Shown: piece by piece, positions 9,413 through 18,042 of the stretch | Layout of the letters: each line of letters begins with the position of its first letter | Position numbering within the stretch: the stretch's first letter is position 1 | Assembly (NCBI RefSeq): GCF_014076845.1 | Contig: NZ_JACGUT010000081.1 | Span: 1-64,000 of the forward strand | Reading direction: 5' to 3' | Length of the DNA stretch: 64,000 bases | DNA from: Colwellia sp. MB3u-41 | Lineage (GTDB): Bacteria; Pseudomonadota; Gammaproteobacteria; Enterobacterales; Alteromonadaceae | The notes under the pieces: generated by a model | Databases searched by the model: none | The model's input: only the letters and a program-made list of their open reading frames with translations | Told to the model about the DNA's origin: nothing | Translations under genes and position numbers: made by a program

Positions 9413-10779
9413 GCTTCAAAAATAAATTTTTAGAATTACTACCTGTTTTTGTACAAGATATTATTATCAGTTTTTATGGCTATATATTAATAAAGCAACG
9501 TTATGGTGATGAATATTATCAATACCGAAACAGCTTATTAGAGCAAGAATCTAAGTCATCTGCTGATTTATTGGTTGAGCAAAATATCTTACTTGATGAC
9601 TTTGTTCGTTTTTCCTATGAAAATAGCAAATTTTATCAATCACTTTATAAGAAAGTTGATTTTGACCAAGCTATTACCTTAGAGTCATTAGCTGAACTCC
9701 CTATAGTAACGAAAGAAATGTTGAGAACTAACCTTGATGATGTTTACACCATTGACTGTGACCAAGGCATTTCCTCATTTACGGGGGGAACAACAGGTAA
9801 ATCTTTGCAAGTTGTTTTTACTAAAGAAGACTTTCAAAAAAGAATGGCCTACCTCGACGCTTATAAAATTAGACTGGGCATTGACCCTTTTGAAAGTAAA
9901 AAAGCGACTTTTAGTGGGCGTGAATTTACGCGAGGTTGGGCAACATCTTTCACTAACAAGTTTTGGCGAAATAATTGGGCTTATAAGCAACGCTTGTATT
10001 CGACCTTCGACATGGTTGAAGGCAACTTACCTTTTTACGTGCAAGACCTAAATCGCTATAAGCCAGAGGTGATCAATGGTTTTGTATCGGCGATATTCCA
10101 GTTAGCAAAATTCATCGAGCAAAAGCAATTAACCTTAGATTTTCAAGTTAAAGCAATATTTACCACTTCAGAAACTTTACTACCTTTTCATCGAGAATTA
10201 ATTGAAAGGGTTTTTAAATGCCCTGTTTACAATCAATACGCCTCAGCTGAAGGGGCACCTTTTATTACGGAATGTTCGGCTGGAAGTTTACATTATAATA
10301 CTGATACAGGTGTAATTGAGGTGATTGAAACTAATGCTGGAACAGAGATGTTAGTTACCTCATTTACGACGCATGGCACGCCACTGATAAGATATAAAAT
10401 TGGTGATTTAATTAAATTTAAAACAGGTGAGTGTCGTTGCGGTTCATTGCACCCCCTCGTTGATTCAATAGATGGGCGTCAAGTTGAATTTTTAATTTCT
10501 AAGCAATATGGTCATGTGTCTTTGAGTCATTTAGCTGATGTAATAAAAGGGCTTCCTAATTGTGTTATAAATGTTCAATTCCAACAGCATAAAGTTGATC
10601 TTATTGAGGTGCTGTTAAATGTGGATCAAACCTTATATGACCAAGAAGCAGAAGATAAAATAGCTAAAGCGTTAATGCATAGGTTCGGCAAAGATACAGA
10701 GTTTATCTTTAAGTTAGTGGGCCATATTCCGAAAGAAAGTAGTGGTAAGTTCTCCTTAATTAAAAACTTTATCAAATGA
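9409..10779 (+). CDS. CapK/phenylacetate-CoA-ligase-like adenylate-forming enzyme
   Basis: This 456-residue protein belongs to the PaaK/CapK branch of adenylate-forming enzymes. It carries the phosphate-binding loop SSFTGGTTGKS near residue 123-133, the QYASAEGAPFITEC stretch near 283 and TPLIRYKIGDLIKF near 325. CapK-type proteins lie in capsule and O-antigen loci and are thought to activate a carboxylic acid for attachment to the glycan. I place the start at the ATG at 9409, where ATGA overlaps the preceding stop and a GAAGAGA ribosome-binding site stands 8 bases upstream; the in-frame ATG at 9337 has no such support. The gene overlaps the next by 4 bases. Confidence 0.85.
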   Translation: MSFKNKFLELLPVFVQDIIISFYGYILIKQRYGDEYYQYRNSLLEQESKSSADLLVEQNILLDDFVRFSYENSKFYQSLYKKVDFDQAITLESLAELPIVTKEMLRTNLDDVYTIDCDQGISSFTGGTTGKSLQVVFTKEDFQKRMAYLDAYKIRLGIDPFESKKATFSGREFTRGWATSFTNKFWRNNWAYKQRLYSTFDMVEGNLPFYVQDLNRYKPEVINGFVSAIFQLAKFIEQKQLTLDFQVKAIFTTSETLLPFHRELIERVFKCPVYNQYASAEGAPFITECSAGSLHYNTDTGVIEVIETNAGTEMLVTSFTTHGTPLIRYKIGDLIKFKTGECRCGSLHPLVDSIDGRQVEFLISKQYGHVSLSHLADVIKGLPNCVINVQFQQHKVDLIEVLLNVDQTLYDQEAEDKIAKALMHRFGKDTEFIFKLVGHIPKESSGKFSLIKNFIK

Positions 10780-11885
10780 AAATACTTATCATTGGCGCTT
10801 ACCCTCAATCTATAATTAGTTTTAGAGGGCAATTGATCAAAGATTTAGTTAGAAAAGGGCATGATGTAACGGTCATGACCGCAGAGGCTGACGACAGTGT
10901 TGTTAAGGACGTTAGGGAACTAGGTGCAAAATTTTGTTCGTATAGCGTACAAAGAAACGGCTTGAACCCTTTAGCTGATTTACAAACGTTTCTCCAGCTT
11001 AAAAAATTAATAAAATTCTATCAGCCAGATAAAATCTTAGCCTACACCATAAAGCCTATAATATGGGGAGGAATCGCTGCAAAATTCATAAAAAATGTTG
11101 ATTTTTTCCCAATGATTACAGGGCTTGGCTATGCCTTTTCTACAGATACATTCAAGCGAACAGTTGTTAATTTCATCGCAAAAAATCTTTATCGACTTGC
11201 TTTAACTGACGCAAAGGCCGTTATTTTTCAAAATAACGATAATATGAATACTTTTGTTGAAAATGGTTTGATAAGTGGTCAAAAATGTCACCGTGTATAT
11301 GGCTCAGGTGTAGATATCGATTTATTTGAACGATATCCCTTACCAAATAAAGAAATTACTTTTTTACTTATTGCACGTCTATTGGGTGATAAAGGTATTC
11401 GGGAATATGCTGAAGCGGCAGAAAGAATTAAATTAATTTATCCCAAGGTTAACTTTGAGCTGCTTGGGCCATACGATTCTTCTCCTGATGCCATCTCTGA
11501 AACAGAAATAAATAACTGGCATCACAATAATATAATTAACTATTTAGGTGAAACAAAAAATGTATTACCTTTCATAAAAAATTGTCATATATTCACTTTA
11601 CCCTCTTATCATGAGGGACTACCAAGAACCACATTAGAAGCTATGGCTGTTGGCAGGCCAATATTAACGACAGACACTTCTGGGTGTAGAGATACAGTCA
11701 TTGAAAGAAAAAATGGCTTTCTTGTTCCAATTAAGGATAGTGAAGCACTTTTTCAGAAAATGAAATGGTTTATTGAGCAGCCAGAGTCATGGGAAAAGAT
11801 GGCAGTTGAAAGCAGAAAGTTAGTTTGTGAATATTTTGATGTAAAAAAAGTGAATTCATCTATTTTGAAAATATTAAATTTATAA
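10776..11885 (+). CDS. GT4-type glycosyltransferase (PglA-like)
   Basis: This 369-residue GT-B glycosyltransferase has the N-terminal motif GAYPQSIISFRGQLI and the ITGLGYAF segment near residue 114-121. Its C-terminal donor-binding region is LPSYHEGLPRTTLEAMAVG with GCRDTVIERKNGFLVP, the retaining GT4 EX7E arrangement. Both halves resemble PglA, which adds GalNAc to undecaprenyl-PP-diacetylbacillosamine. This is consistent with the adjacent pglCDEF genes, though donor and linkage are not readable from sequence. It is the last gene of the plus-strand operon and the only dedicated glycosyltransferase besides PglC in the locus. Confidence 0.87.
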   Translation: MKILIIGAYPQSIISFRGQLIKDLVRKGHDVTVMTAEADDSVVKDVRELGAKFCSYSVQRNGLNPLADLQTFLQLKKLIKFYQPDKILAYTIKPIIWGGIAAKFIKNVDFFPMITGLGYAFSTDTFKRTVVNFIAKNLYRLALTDAKAVIFQNNDNMNTFVENGLISGQKCHRVYGSGVDIDLFERYPLPNKEITFLLIARLLGDKGIREYAEAAERIKLIYPKVNFELLGPYDSSPDAISETEINNWHHNNIINYLGETKNVLPFIKNCHIFTLPSYHEGLPRTTLEAMAVGRPILTTDTSGCRDTVIERKNGFLVPIKDSEALFQKMKWFIEQPESWEKMAVESRKLVCEYFDVKKVNSSILKILNL

Positions 11886-11916
11886 CCTTTGATCTACATC
11901 AAATACAAACAAAAGA

Positions 11917-11935
11917 CTTAATGATAATCGTTTGC
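11917..11935. promoter_or_regulatory. Candidate Fur box ahead of the porin gene
   Basis: The 19 bases here contain TAATGATAATC and match the classical 19-bp Fur consensus at 14 positions by my count. The site lies about 65-85 bases before the porin start, in the short gap after the glycan operon. It suggests iron-dependent repression of the porin and perhaps of the FMN-binding and PepSY genes behind it. I have not scanned the genome for background matches. Confidence 0.55.
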
Positions 11936-12000
11936 ATTAAGTTTTATTTGTATGTATCATCACCTCAATTAAAATTATCTCTCTACAAACTTTGACGGAC

Positions 12001-13173
12001 ATGAAATCCATGATGAAGAAAACCTTAATTGCTTCGGCACTTGTTGGATTATTTACTAGTTCGGCTGTTCTTGCAAATAACGATACTGAAGAATTACGTA
12101 AAGTTATTGCACAGCAACAAAAAGTATTAAAAAACTTAGAAGAACGTTTAGACGAAACAGAGCAACGTCTTGAGGCTACTGCTGACCAAGTTGAATCAAG
12201 CTCGACGGCAAGCTCATTTGCTAAAACGACCATTGGTGGCTATGGCGAATTACATTACAACAACTACGAAGATAAAGATGCAAAAGTTGATTTTCATCGC
12301 TTTGTTTTGTTTTTTGGCCATGAGTTTACAAACAAATTACGTTTTTTCTCTGAGTTTGAATTAGAGCATAGCATCGCTGGTGAAGGGCAAGATGGTGAAG
12401 TTGAGCTAGAGCAAGCTTATGTAGAGTATGACTACAGCGATACAATAACAACCAAAACAGGCTTATTTTTAGTGCCTGTAGGTATTATTAATGAAACGCA
12501 TGAGCCGCCAACTTTTTACGGTGTTGAGCGCAACGGCGTTGAAAAGAATATTATCCCAGCCACTTGGTGGGAAGCGGGTGTTGCAGGGAATTTTAAATTA
12601 GCTCCAGGCTTAGCCGTTGATGCTGCTATAACAAGTGGTTTAAATGTAGGGAATGATTATAAAATCAGAGGCGGACGTCAAAAAGTTTCTAACGCTTCAG
12701 CTGAAAACTTAGCCTACACTGGTCGTATTAAATATACCGCTATTCCAGGATTAGAGTTAGCGGCAACTGTTCAGTATCAAACAGATTTGACTCAAAGTGC
12801 TGCTGGTGTTGACGATGCTGCTGCGACATTAATTGAAGCTCATGCTATTTATCAAGTTAATAACTTCACGGTTCGTGCTTTGTATGCAACCTGGAATATT
12901 GACGGTGATGAAGCCAAAGCTTTAGGTCGTGATGAGCAAACAGGTTGGTATATTGAACCTTCATATATGTTAAATGAAGACGTTGGCGCTTTTGCTCGTT
13001 ATGCTCAATACAACAATGAAGCAGGGCTAAGTGGCTCTGATGCTGTTGAATCTACAAGTGTTGGTGTTAACTACTACTTGCATGAAAATGTTGTATTAAA
13101 AGCAGATTATGAAGAATTGGGTGGGTCGAAAGACTCAAAAGGTTTTAACTTAGGTTTTGGCTACCAGTTTTAA
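12001..13173 (+). CDS. Outer-membrane porin with N-terminal coiled coil
   Basis: This protein of about 390 residues has a signal peptide (MMKKTLIASALVGLF to AVLAN), a coiled-coil segment rich in Glu/Gln/Leu (about residues 25-60), and a beta-barrel region of alternating strands ending in the C-terminal aromatic signature FGYQF. It resembles OprP/OprO-like and related marine porins with a periplasmic trimerisation coil. The segment KTGLFLVPVGIINETHEPP is typical of that group. I chose ATG 12001; ATG 12010 is equally possible, and the upstream TTG is unlikely. A candidate Fur box upstream and a strong hairpin just downstream suggest iron-responsive expression with its own terminator. The solute is unknown. 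Confidence 0.85.
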   Translation: MKSMMKKTLIASALVGLFTSSAVLANNDTEELRKVIAQQQKVLKNLEERLDETEQRLEATADQVESSSTASSFAKTTIGGYGELHYNNYEDKDAKVDFHRFVLFFGHEFTNKLRFFSEFELEHSIAGEGQDGEVELEQAYVEYDYSDTITTKTGLFLVPVGIINETHEPPTFYGVERNGVEKNIIPATWWEAGVAGNFKLAPGLAVDAAITSGLNVGNDYKIRGGRQKVSNASAENLAYTGRIKYTAIPGLELAATVQYQTDLTQSAAGVDDAAATLIEAHAIYQVNNFTVRALYATWNIDGDEAKALGRDEQTGWYIEPSYMLNEDVGAFARYAQYNNEAGLSGSDAVESTSVGVNYYLHENVVLKADYEELGGSKDSKGFNLGFGYQF

Positions 13174-13219
13174 TTTTACTTACTTTATGTAAATTTGCGT
13201 TAGGTCATAGTACACAAGG

Positions 13220-13250
13220 AAGTGAATGGATATTATATGTCCATTCACTT
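13220..13250 (+). terminator. Hairpin terminator after the porin gene
   Basis: A perfect 11-bp inverted repeat (AAGTGAATGGA and its complement) flanks a 9-base loop, followed by TTG. It starts 46 bases after the porin stop. It lacks a long T-run, so it may act as an attenuator that limits read-through into the FMN-binding gene. Confidence 0.75.
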
Positions 13251-13287
13251 TTGTGCTTTAAACTATCTTTACTATAAGAGGTGACAT

Positions 13288-13800
13288 GTGGTTAAAATTA
13301 TATTCACTTTACTCGTCATGTTTAGCGTGGCAACACAAGTATCAGCGAACGGTACTTACCAAACCTCAAAACAGTTTGTTAGCACCTCCTTTCAGGGTGA
13401 AGTGCCAAAATCTAAAGCTTTATGGTTATCAGCAGACGACAAGCTCGTTATTAGTGAAATTATGAGCCACGAGTATAGCCGTTTACGTTTAAAGTATTGG
13501 CAGCAAGCAAGTGAAACGGTGTGGGTACTTGAAGAGATAGGAAAAGAAAAACCTATTACTATTGGAGTGCACATTAATAATGAGCAAATTGTCGATGTTA
13601 AAGTTCTGGCTTATCGCGAATCTCGTGGTGACGAAGTACGACATGACTTTTTTACTAATCAATTTAAATCAGCATCTTTAACCAAAGAAAACATGCTTAA
13701 TCAACATATTGATGGTATAACAGGCGCAACCATGTCAGTACGAGCGCTTACTAAAGTTGCACGGTTGGCACTTTGGTTAAATAAAAAGGTAAAAGTTTAA
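13288..13800 (+). CDS. Periplasmic FMN-binding domain protein with flavinylation motif
   Basis: This 170-residue protein has a signal peptide (about 1-20, ending QVSANG) and an FMN-binding domain of the RnfG/NqrC/NosR type. The motif DGITGATMS at 142-150 matches the ApbE flavinylation signature, with Thr148 as the predicted acceptor of covalently bound FMN. Start is GTG at 13288 with GAGG 5 bases upstream. It lies between the porin and a PepSY-domain membrane protein, an arrangement seen in extracytosolic flavin electron-transfer systems. The role would be to pass electrons in the periplasm, possibly to ferric iron given the upstream Fur-like site (inference). No ApbE gene is in the window. 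Confidence 0.85.
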   Translation: MVKIIFTLLVMFSVATQVSANGTYQTSKQFVSTSFQGEVPKSKALWLSADDKLVISEIMSHEYSRLRLKYWQQASETVWVLEEIGKEKPITIGVHINNEQIVDVKVLAYRESRGDEVRHDFFTNQFKSASLTKENMLNQHIDGITGATMSVRALTKVARLALWLNKKVKV

Positions 13801-13849
13801 TATTTTTGCCCATCATAATTTTATTTAGATAGGTTTAATTCACATCCCA

Positions 13850-14614
13850 ATGATTAAGAATAAATCAGCACAAGCAATAGGTAATCGCCTTATTCGCCAT
13901 TTACGAAAATGGCACCGTCGACTAGGTATCTTTGCCGCTTTCTTTCTTATTTTTCTCTCTATTTCGGGTATTGCCTTAAATCACACCACCGCATTTTCTT
14001 TATCACAGCATTCGATTACGAGTACTATACTGCTTAATCATTATGGTATTAAACCACCGACTGACGTTCGTTTTTATCAACAAAAAGAATGGTTAGTCAC
14101 TAACCAACTTGTTTGGTTAGGTGATAAATTGGTTTTTCAAAGTGATAACCCTATTATCGGTATTAGCACTTTTCAATCATATCGCTTGGTCGTTACCACA
14201 AAGCAATTGGTCATTTTTACCGAAAAGGGCGACCTTGTTGATAAAATGGACAGTTCAAGTGATTTACCCATTCCAATCTCAGCATTTAGCGTTACAGACG
14301 AACGGCTCATTTTAAATACACCACAAGGCTACTATCAAGGAGACAGTGACTTTTTTGAGTGGCAAATAATCAATACATTAATTGAACCTACTTGGGTTAA
14401 TAATACTCCCCCAGCAAAGCATGAGTTAACCATTGCCAATAGGCAGTTTCAGTCACAGTTTTTGAACTGGGAGCGCGTGATACTTGATGCACACTCAGGA
14501 CGACTATTTGGTAATCTCGGCGTATGGTTTATGGATATTGTCGCTTTTATGCTTATTTTACTTTCAGTGAGTGGCATTTATATCTGGTTAAGGTATAAAA
14601 ATAAGAAACGCTAA
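13850..14614 (+). CDS. PepSY-associated membrane protein
   Basis: This 254-residue protein has an N-terminal helix starting RKWHRRLGIFAAFFLIFLS and a C-terminal helix (about 225-247), with a periplasmic domain between. The conserved His in the KWHRRLG motif, the NHTT after the first helix and ILDAHSGRLFG before the last helix are typical of the PepSY_TM family, members of which are thought to carry electrons across the membrane via haem. It follows the FMN-binding protein by 49 bases on the same strand, and the two likely function together. It has fewer helices than the full-length PiuB-type reductases. Confidence 0.82.
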   Translation: MIKNKSAQAIGNRLIRHLRKWHRRLGIFAAFFLIFLSISGIALNHTTAFSLSQHSITSTILLNHYGIKPPTDVRFYQQKEWLVTNQLVWLGDKLVFQSDNPIIGISTFQSYRLVVTTKQLVIFTEKGDLVDKMDSSSDLPIPISAFSVTDERLILNTPQGYYQGDSDFFEWQIINTLIEPTWVNNTPPAKHELTIANRQFQSQFLNWERVILDAHSGRLFGNLGVWFMDIVAFMLILLSVSGIYIWLRYKNKKR

Positions 14615-14699
14615 TTCTCAATTTTTTATCGGCTATCGGCTTTTTAAAGCAGAAGTAGTTCATCATTTATCAGCCGCATACTTCGTTTAAAAAAACGCT

Positions 14700-15191
14700 C
14701 TAGTTAACCGTATTGAGTAACGCTATTAATTCTTGTTCATACTTTGTTTTCTTGCTTTGAGAGAAGCCTACATGAGCACTAACAACCTTTCCTGAACGGT
14801 CTATTATGTAGCTACTTGGCATACCTTTTAGCTTATATTGTCGAGCAACTTTTCCTTTTGGGTCATAAAAAACCGTAAAGTTAGTGGGGATTTCAGCAAG
14901 AAATTTATCTGCTAGAGCTTTGTTGTTATCAACGTTTACACTGATGATAACTAAGCCTTGTTGTTGATATTTATCTTGTATGTTGTTCATCCAAGGAAAT
15001 GATTTTCGACAAGGACCACACCAAGATGCCCAGAAATCTACATAAATAACTTTTCCTTTATGAGAAGAAATTAACGTCTCAAAATTTTGTAATACATTCT
15101 TTTCAGCTGATGTCTCAGCAAAACTTACGTTTGATAAACAGAGACTAGTGATGAAAATGAATAACAGGGTAACTAACTTTTTAATCATCAT
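14700..15191 (-). CDS. TlpA/ResA-like periplasmic thioredoxin
   Basis: This 163-residue protein has a signal peptide (about 1-25, NVSFAET) and a thioredoxin fold with the active site WASWCGPC (Cys58 and Cys61) and the cis-proline region KGMPSSYIID. Proteins of this type reduce disulfides in the periplasm, often for cytochrome c maturation or envelope repair. It converges with the PepSY gene, so it is probably a separate unit. The specific partner is unknown. Confidence 0.9.
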   Translation of the reverse strand: MMIKKLVTLLFIFITSLCLSNVSFAETSAEKNVLQNFETLISSHKGKVIYVDFWASWCGPCRKSFPWMNNIQDKYQQQGLVIISVNVDNNKALADKFLAEIPTNFTVFYDPKGKVARQYKLKGMPSSYIIDRSGKVVSAHVGFSQSKKTKYEQELIALLNTVN

Positions 15192-15295
15192 AATATTTTA
15201 CTTAAATAGATTTTTTCTTATTAAAGCATGAATATTTCATTGGGTGAAGTTATGGTTGATTATAAAAACGATAGTTGTATTTTTACTTATTAGTA

Positions 15296-15322
15296 GGGTA
15301 AATTGCAGCGTATACTTTACCC
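15296..15322. repeat. Inverted repeat in the leader of a secreted-protein gene
   Basis: GGGTAAA (15296-15302) and TTTACCC (15316-15322) form a perfect 7-bp dyad with a 13-base spacer, ending 13 bases before the next start codon. It could be an operator or an mRNA hairpin close to the ribosome-binding site. Confidence 0.4.
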
Positions 15323-15335
15323 ATAGAGCAATTTT

Positions 15336-15824
15336 ATGAAAATACTGTTACCAACAAACGCTTTGTTTGTTTTTTTGATTTTATCATCAAGCATAGCAAG
15401 TGCTTCACAGGATAATAACTCAGACAAACTTGAGCATGATAAGTGGCTAAAATTGCGTTTTAGTGCCCAGCATGAACGTTTAATACCTATCGTTGCAGTG
15501 GCTGATATGTTTTTTGCTTGTGACAAAGCTAAAAACAGCGGTAATGCCAATTATCAGGTGAAAGAGCTTGTCGAGGATATGGATCGTGATTTACTGGCAG
15601 AAAAATTAATAACTTGTTTAGCGGGCGCGGCAACAAAATCAGATATCGCGTTGAATTACGGTTTGCAGGGGTGTTTTTCTGAGCAGCTGTCAGGTTTACC
15701 GCAACAACAAAAATTAGAGAGAATGGCAATTGTAACGGCTAGTATCTCATCATTAAGTCGTGAAGAAAGGCAAAAAAGTTTTTCTAAGTGCGTCACAGAT
15801 CAAACCATCAGCTATTTAAAGTAA
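15336..15824 (+). CDS. Secreted four-cysteine protein, function unknown
   Basis: This 162-residue protein has a clear signal peptide (hydrophobic residues about 8-20, cleavage near SIASAS). The mature part is largely helical and charged and contains four cysteines (FFACDK, ITCLAG, QGCFSEQ, SKCVTD), suitable for two disulfide bonds. It may be a substrate of the nearby TlpA-like thioredoxin, but only proximity supports that. I do not recognise a family. A perfect inverted repeat lies just before the start. Confidence 0.7.
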   Translation: MKILLPTNALFVFLILSSSIASASQDNNSDKLEHDKWLKLRFSAQHERLIPIVAVADMFFACDKAKNSGNANYQVKELVEDMDRDLLAEKLITCLAGAATKSDIALNYGLQGCFSEQLSGLPQQQKLERMAIVTASISSLSREERQKSFSKCVTDQTISYLK

Positions 15825-15963
15825 GGGCGTTCACCGCAGTAACTGCTGTTGAGTAAAACACAGTCGTTACTTATGCTTGTGAAAATACATTATTTATCAA
15901 TTGAGGCATTAACCCGTTTAACTCTGGTGAATTTAAGCTCCTTGGATTTATTTAGGCTGGCGA

Positions 15964-17853
15964 CTAATTCTCGCGTAATGCTCTAAAACCTAAATAATTA
16001 GAACGAAATCCTGAAGATAACTCTAAACGTACTGAGGTACGGGCTAATTTAGGGGCAAAGTTCCAAGCACCGCCACGAGCTACAACTTTATCGCCATTCG
16101 TTAGCTCCCAAACATTACCTACTGTGTCATATAAACCTAATTTATTGGCTCTAAACGATTTTACTGGCGCTGTGCTACGGTTTGACCATTTACTACCACA
16201 ATAGGCACAATTCGCCTTACCATTGCCAATGTCATTACCCCACCAGTAATTTTCTACACTGCCGGCGCGAGCAACATATTCCCACTCCATTTCATTAGGT
16301 AAACGATATTCACGTTCTGTTTGCTTTGATAACCAAGTTAAATAAGCTTTGCTATCAATATCGCTAACACATACAACAGGATGATCATCTGCTTGGCTGA
16401 AACCTGGGTTGCGCCAGTTTAATACATTATTATATTTTGGTTCGCCGTCAATAAAAGCAGCACAGCCATTGGTACTTTCAGCTTCTGTTACATAATTTGT
16501 TTCTTTAACGAATCGCTTGAAGTCACCTACCGTGATTTGGTTTTGGCCAATGGCGAATGCTTTTAAAATTTGTTCGCCACGAGCAGGTTTCTCGTTGCTT
16601 AAACCCGCACCTTTCATATCACCCATTTGAAAACGACCAGCAGGTACACCGATTAATTCTGGTCCTAATTCATTACCAGGCAAAATATCTTGAATTTTTT
16701 CACCATTAGCTAGGTTGATCGCCGCTTTTAAGAGCTCTACTTTAATGAGCGTGTTTTTTGATAAACGAATCTGTTGTTGATAATCACTGTAACCTGGCTT
16801 GGTCACATTAACATCATGATGACCCGCTGAAAGCATCACAGAAAGTTTTGTTGAGCCGTAGCTTACGCCATCAATAAAAACTTCATCGTCGTACTGATCA
16901 GAACGAACGGTTAATTCATACATTAAGGTATCATCACTAAGACCAGCTGCTTGCTGAGAGTTTGCTGTTTCATCAACAACAGGGATCGACGGTTGACCTT
17001 CTTGATAACCACAATAACGCGCAGAAATATTCAATAACACACAGGCTTCGTTATTCGGTAAAGAGCCTTGCATTTCAACAATAATAGTTGTGCCGTAGTT
17101 ACCTTGACCACTAAACTCACCCGCTTTAACTTTATGTTTTACTAAGCGAACTTGCGCAGCAGAATCTTTTTTGTATTGATTAATCAAACTTGATTCAGTT
17201 GCAACATTAAACAATTTATCTAAAAATGTTTTTGATGCTTTTTGTTTGGCTAAACGATTACCACGGGTAATACATTTATTAAGAGTCTCTTGAGTGTCAC
17301 AGGTAACAACTTGGTAAACTTCGAGTTCATCTTGTTTTTCAAACTCACGACGTAAGCGCTTAACTCGGGCAATACGAATTTCTTCAATTAAAGCTTCACG
17401 GTTGTTTGCAAGAGTAAAGCGGTCAATGTTTGCTTTTGCTAGTTCAGTTTTAGCGTCAGACAAATTAGTGACACTTGCTTTAATAGCATTTTTATTTTGT
17501 GTTTGATTGATAATAGATTGACGATAATCATTCTGTGATTGTGCTATATCTTGCTCTGGGTTATCAACCATCGACTCATATTGCTCATTCATATTAAGCA
17601 ACGCTTCTTGGCGAAGCGTTTGTAATACTTTACCTTGTGCACGTAAGCGGGTTAATCGATCTTCTTCTGCCGTAACTTGTGCATTCAAATCTTCTAAAGC
17701 AGTGATAAAAGCACTGTACTGAGTTTCTTTATTACTTAATTCAATTTCTAAACTTTCAACCGTTGTACTTTTGGATGAAGTGGTTTCAAAAGCATGAGTA
17801 AACGAACTTAATGAAAGACAACTTATGGTAAGAGCGAGTAAAGCCAAGCGCAT
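15964..17853 (-). CDS. Secreted PEGA and FGE-sulfatase-fold protein
   Basis: This 629-residue protein has a signal peptide (MRLALLALTISCLSLSSF), a long coiled-coil region (roughly 25-170), a PEGA domain (EVFIDGVSYGS with GHHDVNVTKPGY) near 320-370, and a C-terminal FGE-sulfatase domain (VPAGRFQMGD, YRLPNEMEWEYVARAG, DTVGNVWELTNGD, VARGGAWNF, YLGFRAL). The cysteine pair used by true formylglycine-generating enzymes is not present in the RGGAWNFAPKLARTSVR segment, so it is probably a binding or structural member. I chose ATG 17853, which has TGGGAA upstream, over the TTG at 17868. No sulfatase gene is nearby. Confidence 0.82.
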   Translation of the reverse strand: MRLALLALTISCLSLSSFTHAFETTSSKSTTVESLEIELSNKETQYSAFITALEDLNAQVTAEEDRLTRLRAQGKVLQTLRQEALLNMNEQYESMVDNPEQDIAQSQNDYRQSIINQTQNKNAIKASVTNLSDAKTELAKANIDRFTLANNREALIEEIRIARVKRLRREFEKQDELEVYQVVTCDTQETLNKCITRGNRLAKQKASKTFLDKLFNVATESSLINQYKKDSAAQVRLVKHKVKAGEFSGQGNYGTTIIVEMQGSLPNNEACVLLNISARYCGYQEGQPSIPVVDETANSQQAAGLSDDTLMYELTVRSDQYDDEVFIDGVSYGSTKLSVMLSAGHHDVNVTKPGYSDYQQQIRLSKNTLIKVELLKAAINLANGEKIQDILPGNELGPELIGVPAGRFQMGDMKGAGLSNEKPARGEQILKAFAIGQNQITVGDFKRFVKETNYVTEAESTNGCAAFIDGEPKYNNVLNWRNPGFSQADDHPVVCVSDIDSKAYLTWLSKQTEREYRLPNEMEWEYVARAGSVENYWWGNDIGNGKANCAYCGSKWSNRSTAPVKSFRANKLGLYDTVGNVWELTNGDKVVARGGAWNFAPKLARTSVRLELSSGFRSNYLGFRALREN

Positions 17854-18042
17854 GTTTAATATTCCCAAACAATAGAAGTTAATCGTAAATTCAAAAAATT
17901 ACCGAAATGGAAGATAATGAATAACTACTGATTTATTTCAATTTATTATTGATATAATTTTAATTAACTCATCATATTTGCTCGACGCGGAAATCGCAAG
18001 TGATAAACATGATTTCCTACTGATTTATCTTGAATTAAAGGT

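Noticed and set aside
11992-12000. TTG start for the porin
   Set aside because: ATG codons at 12001 and 12010 give a normal signal peptide; the TTG has no better ribosome-binding site.
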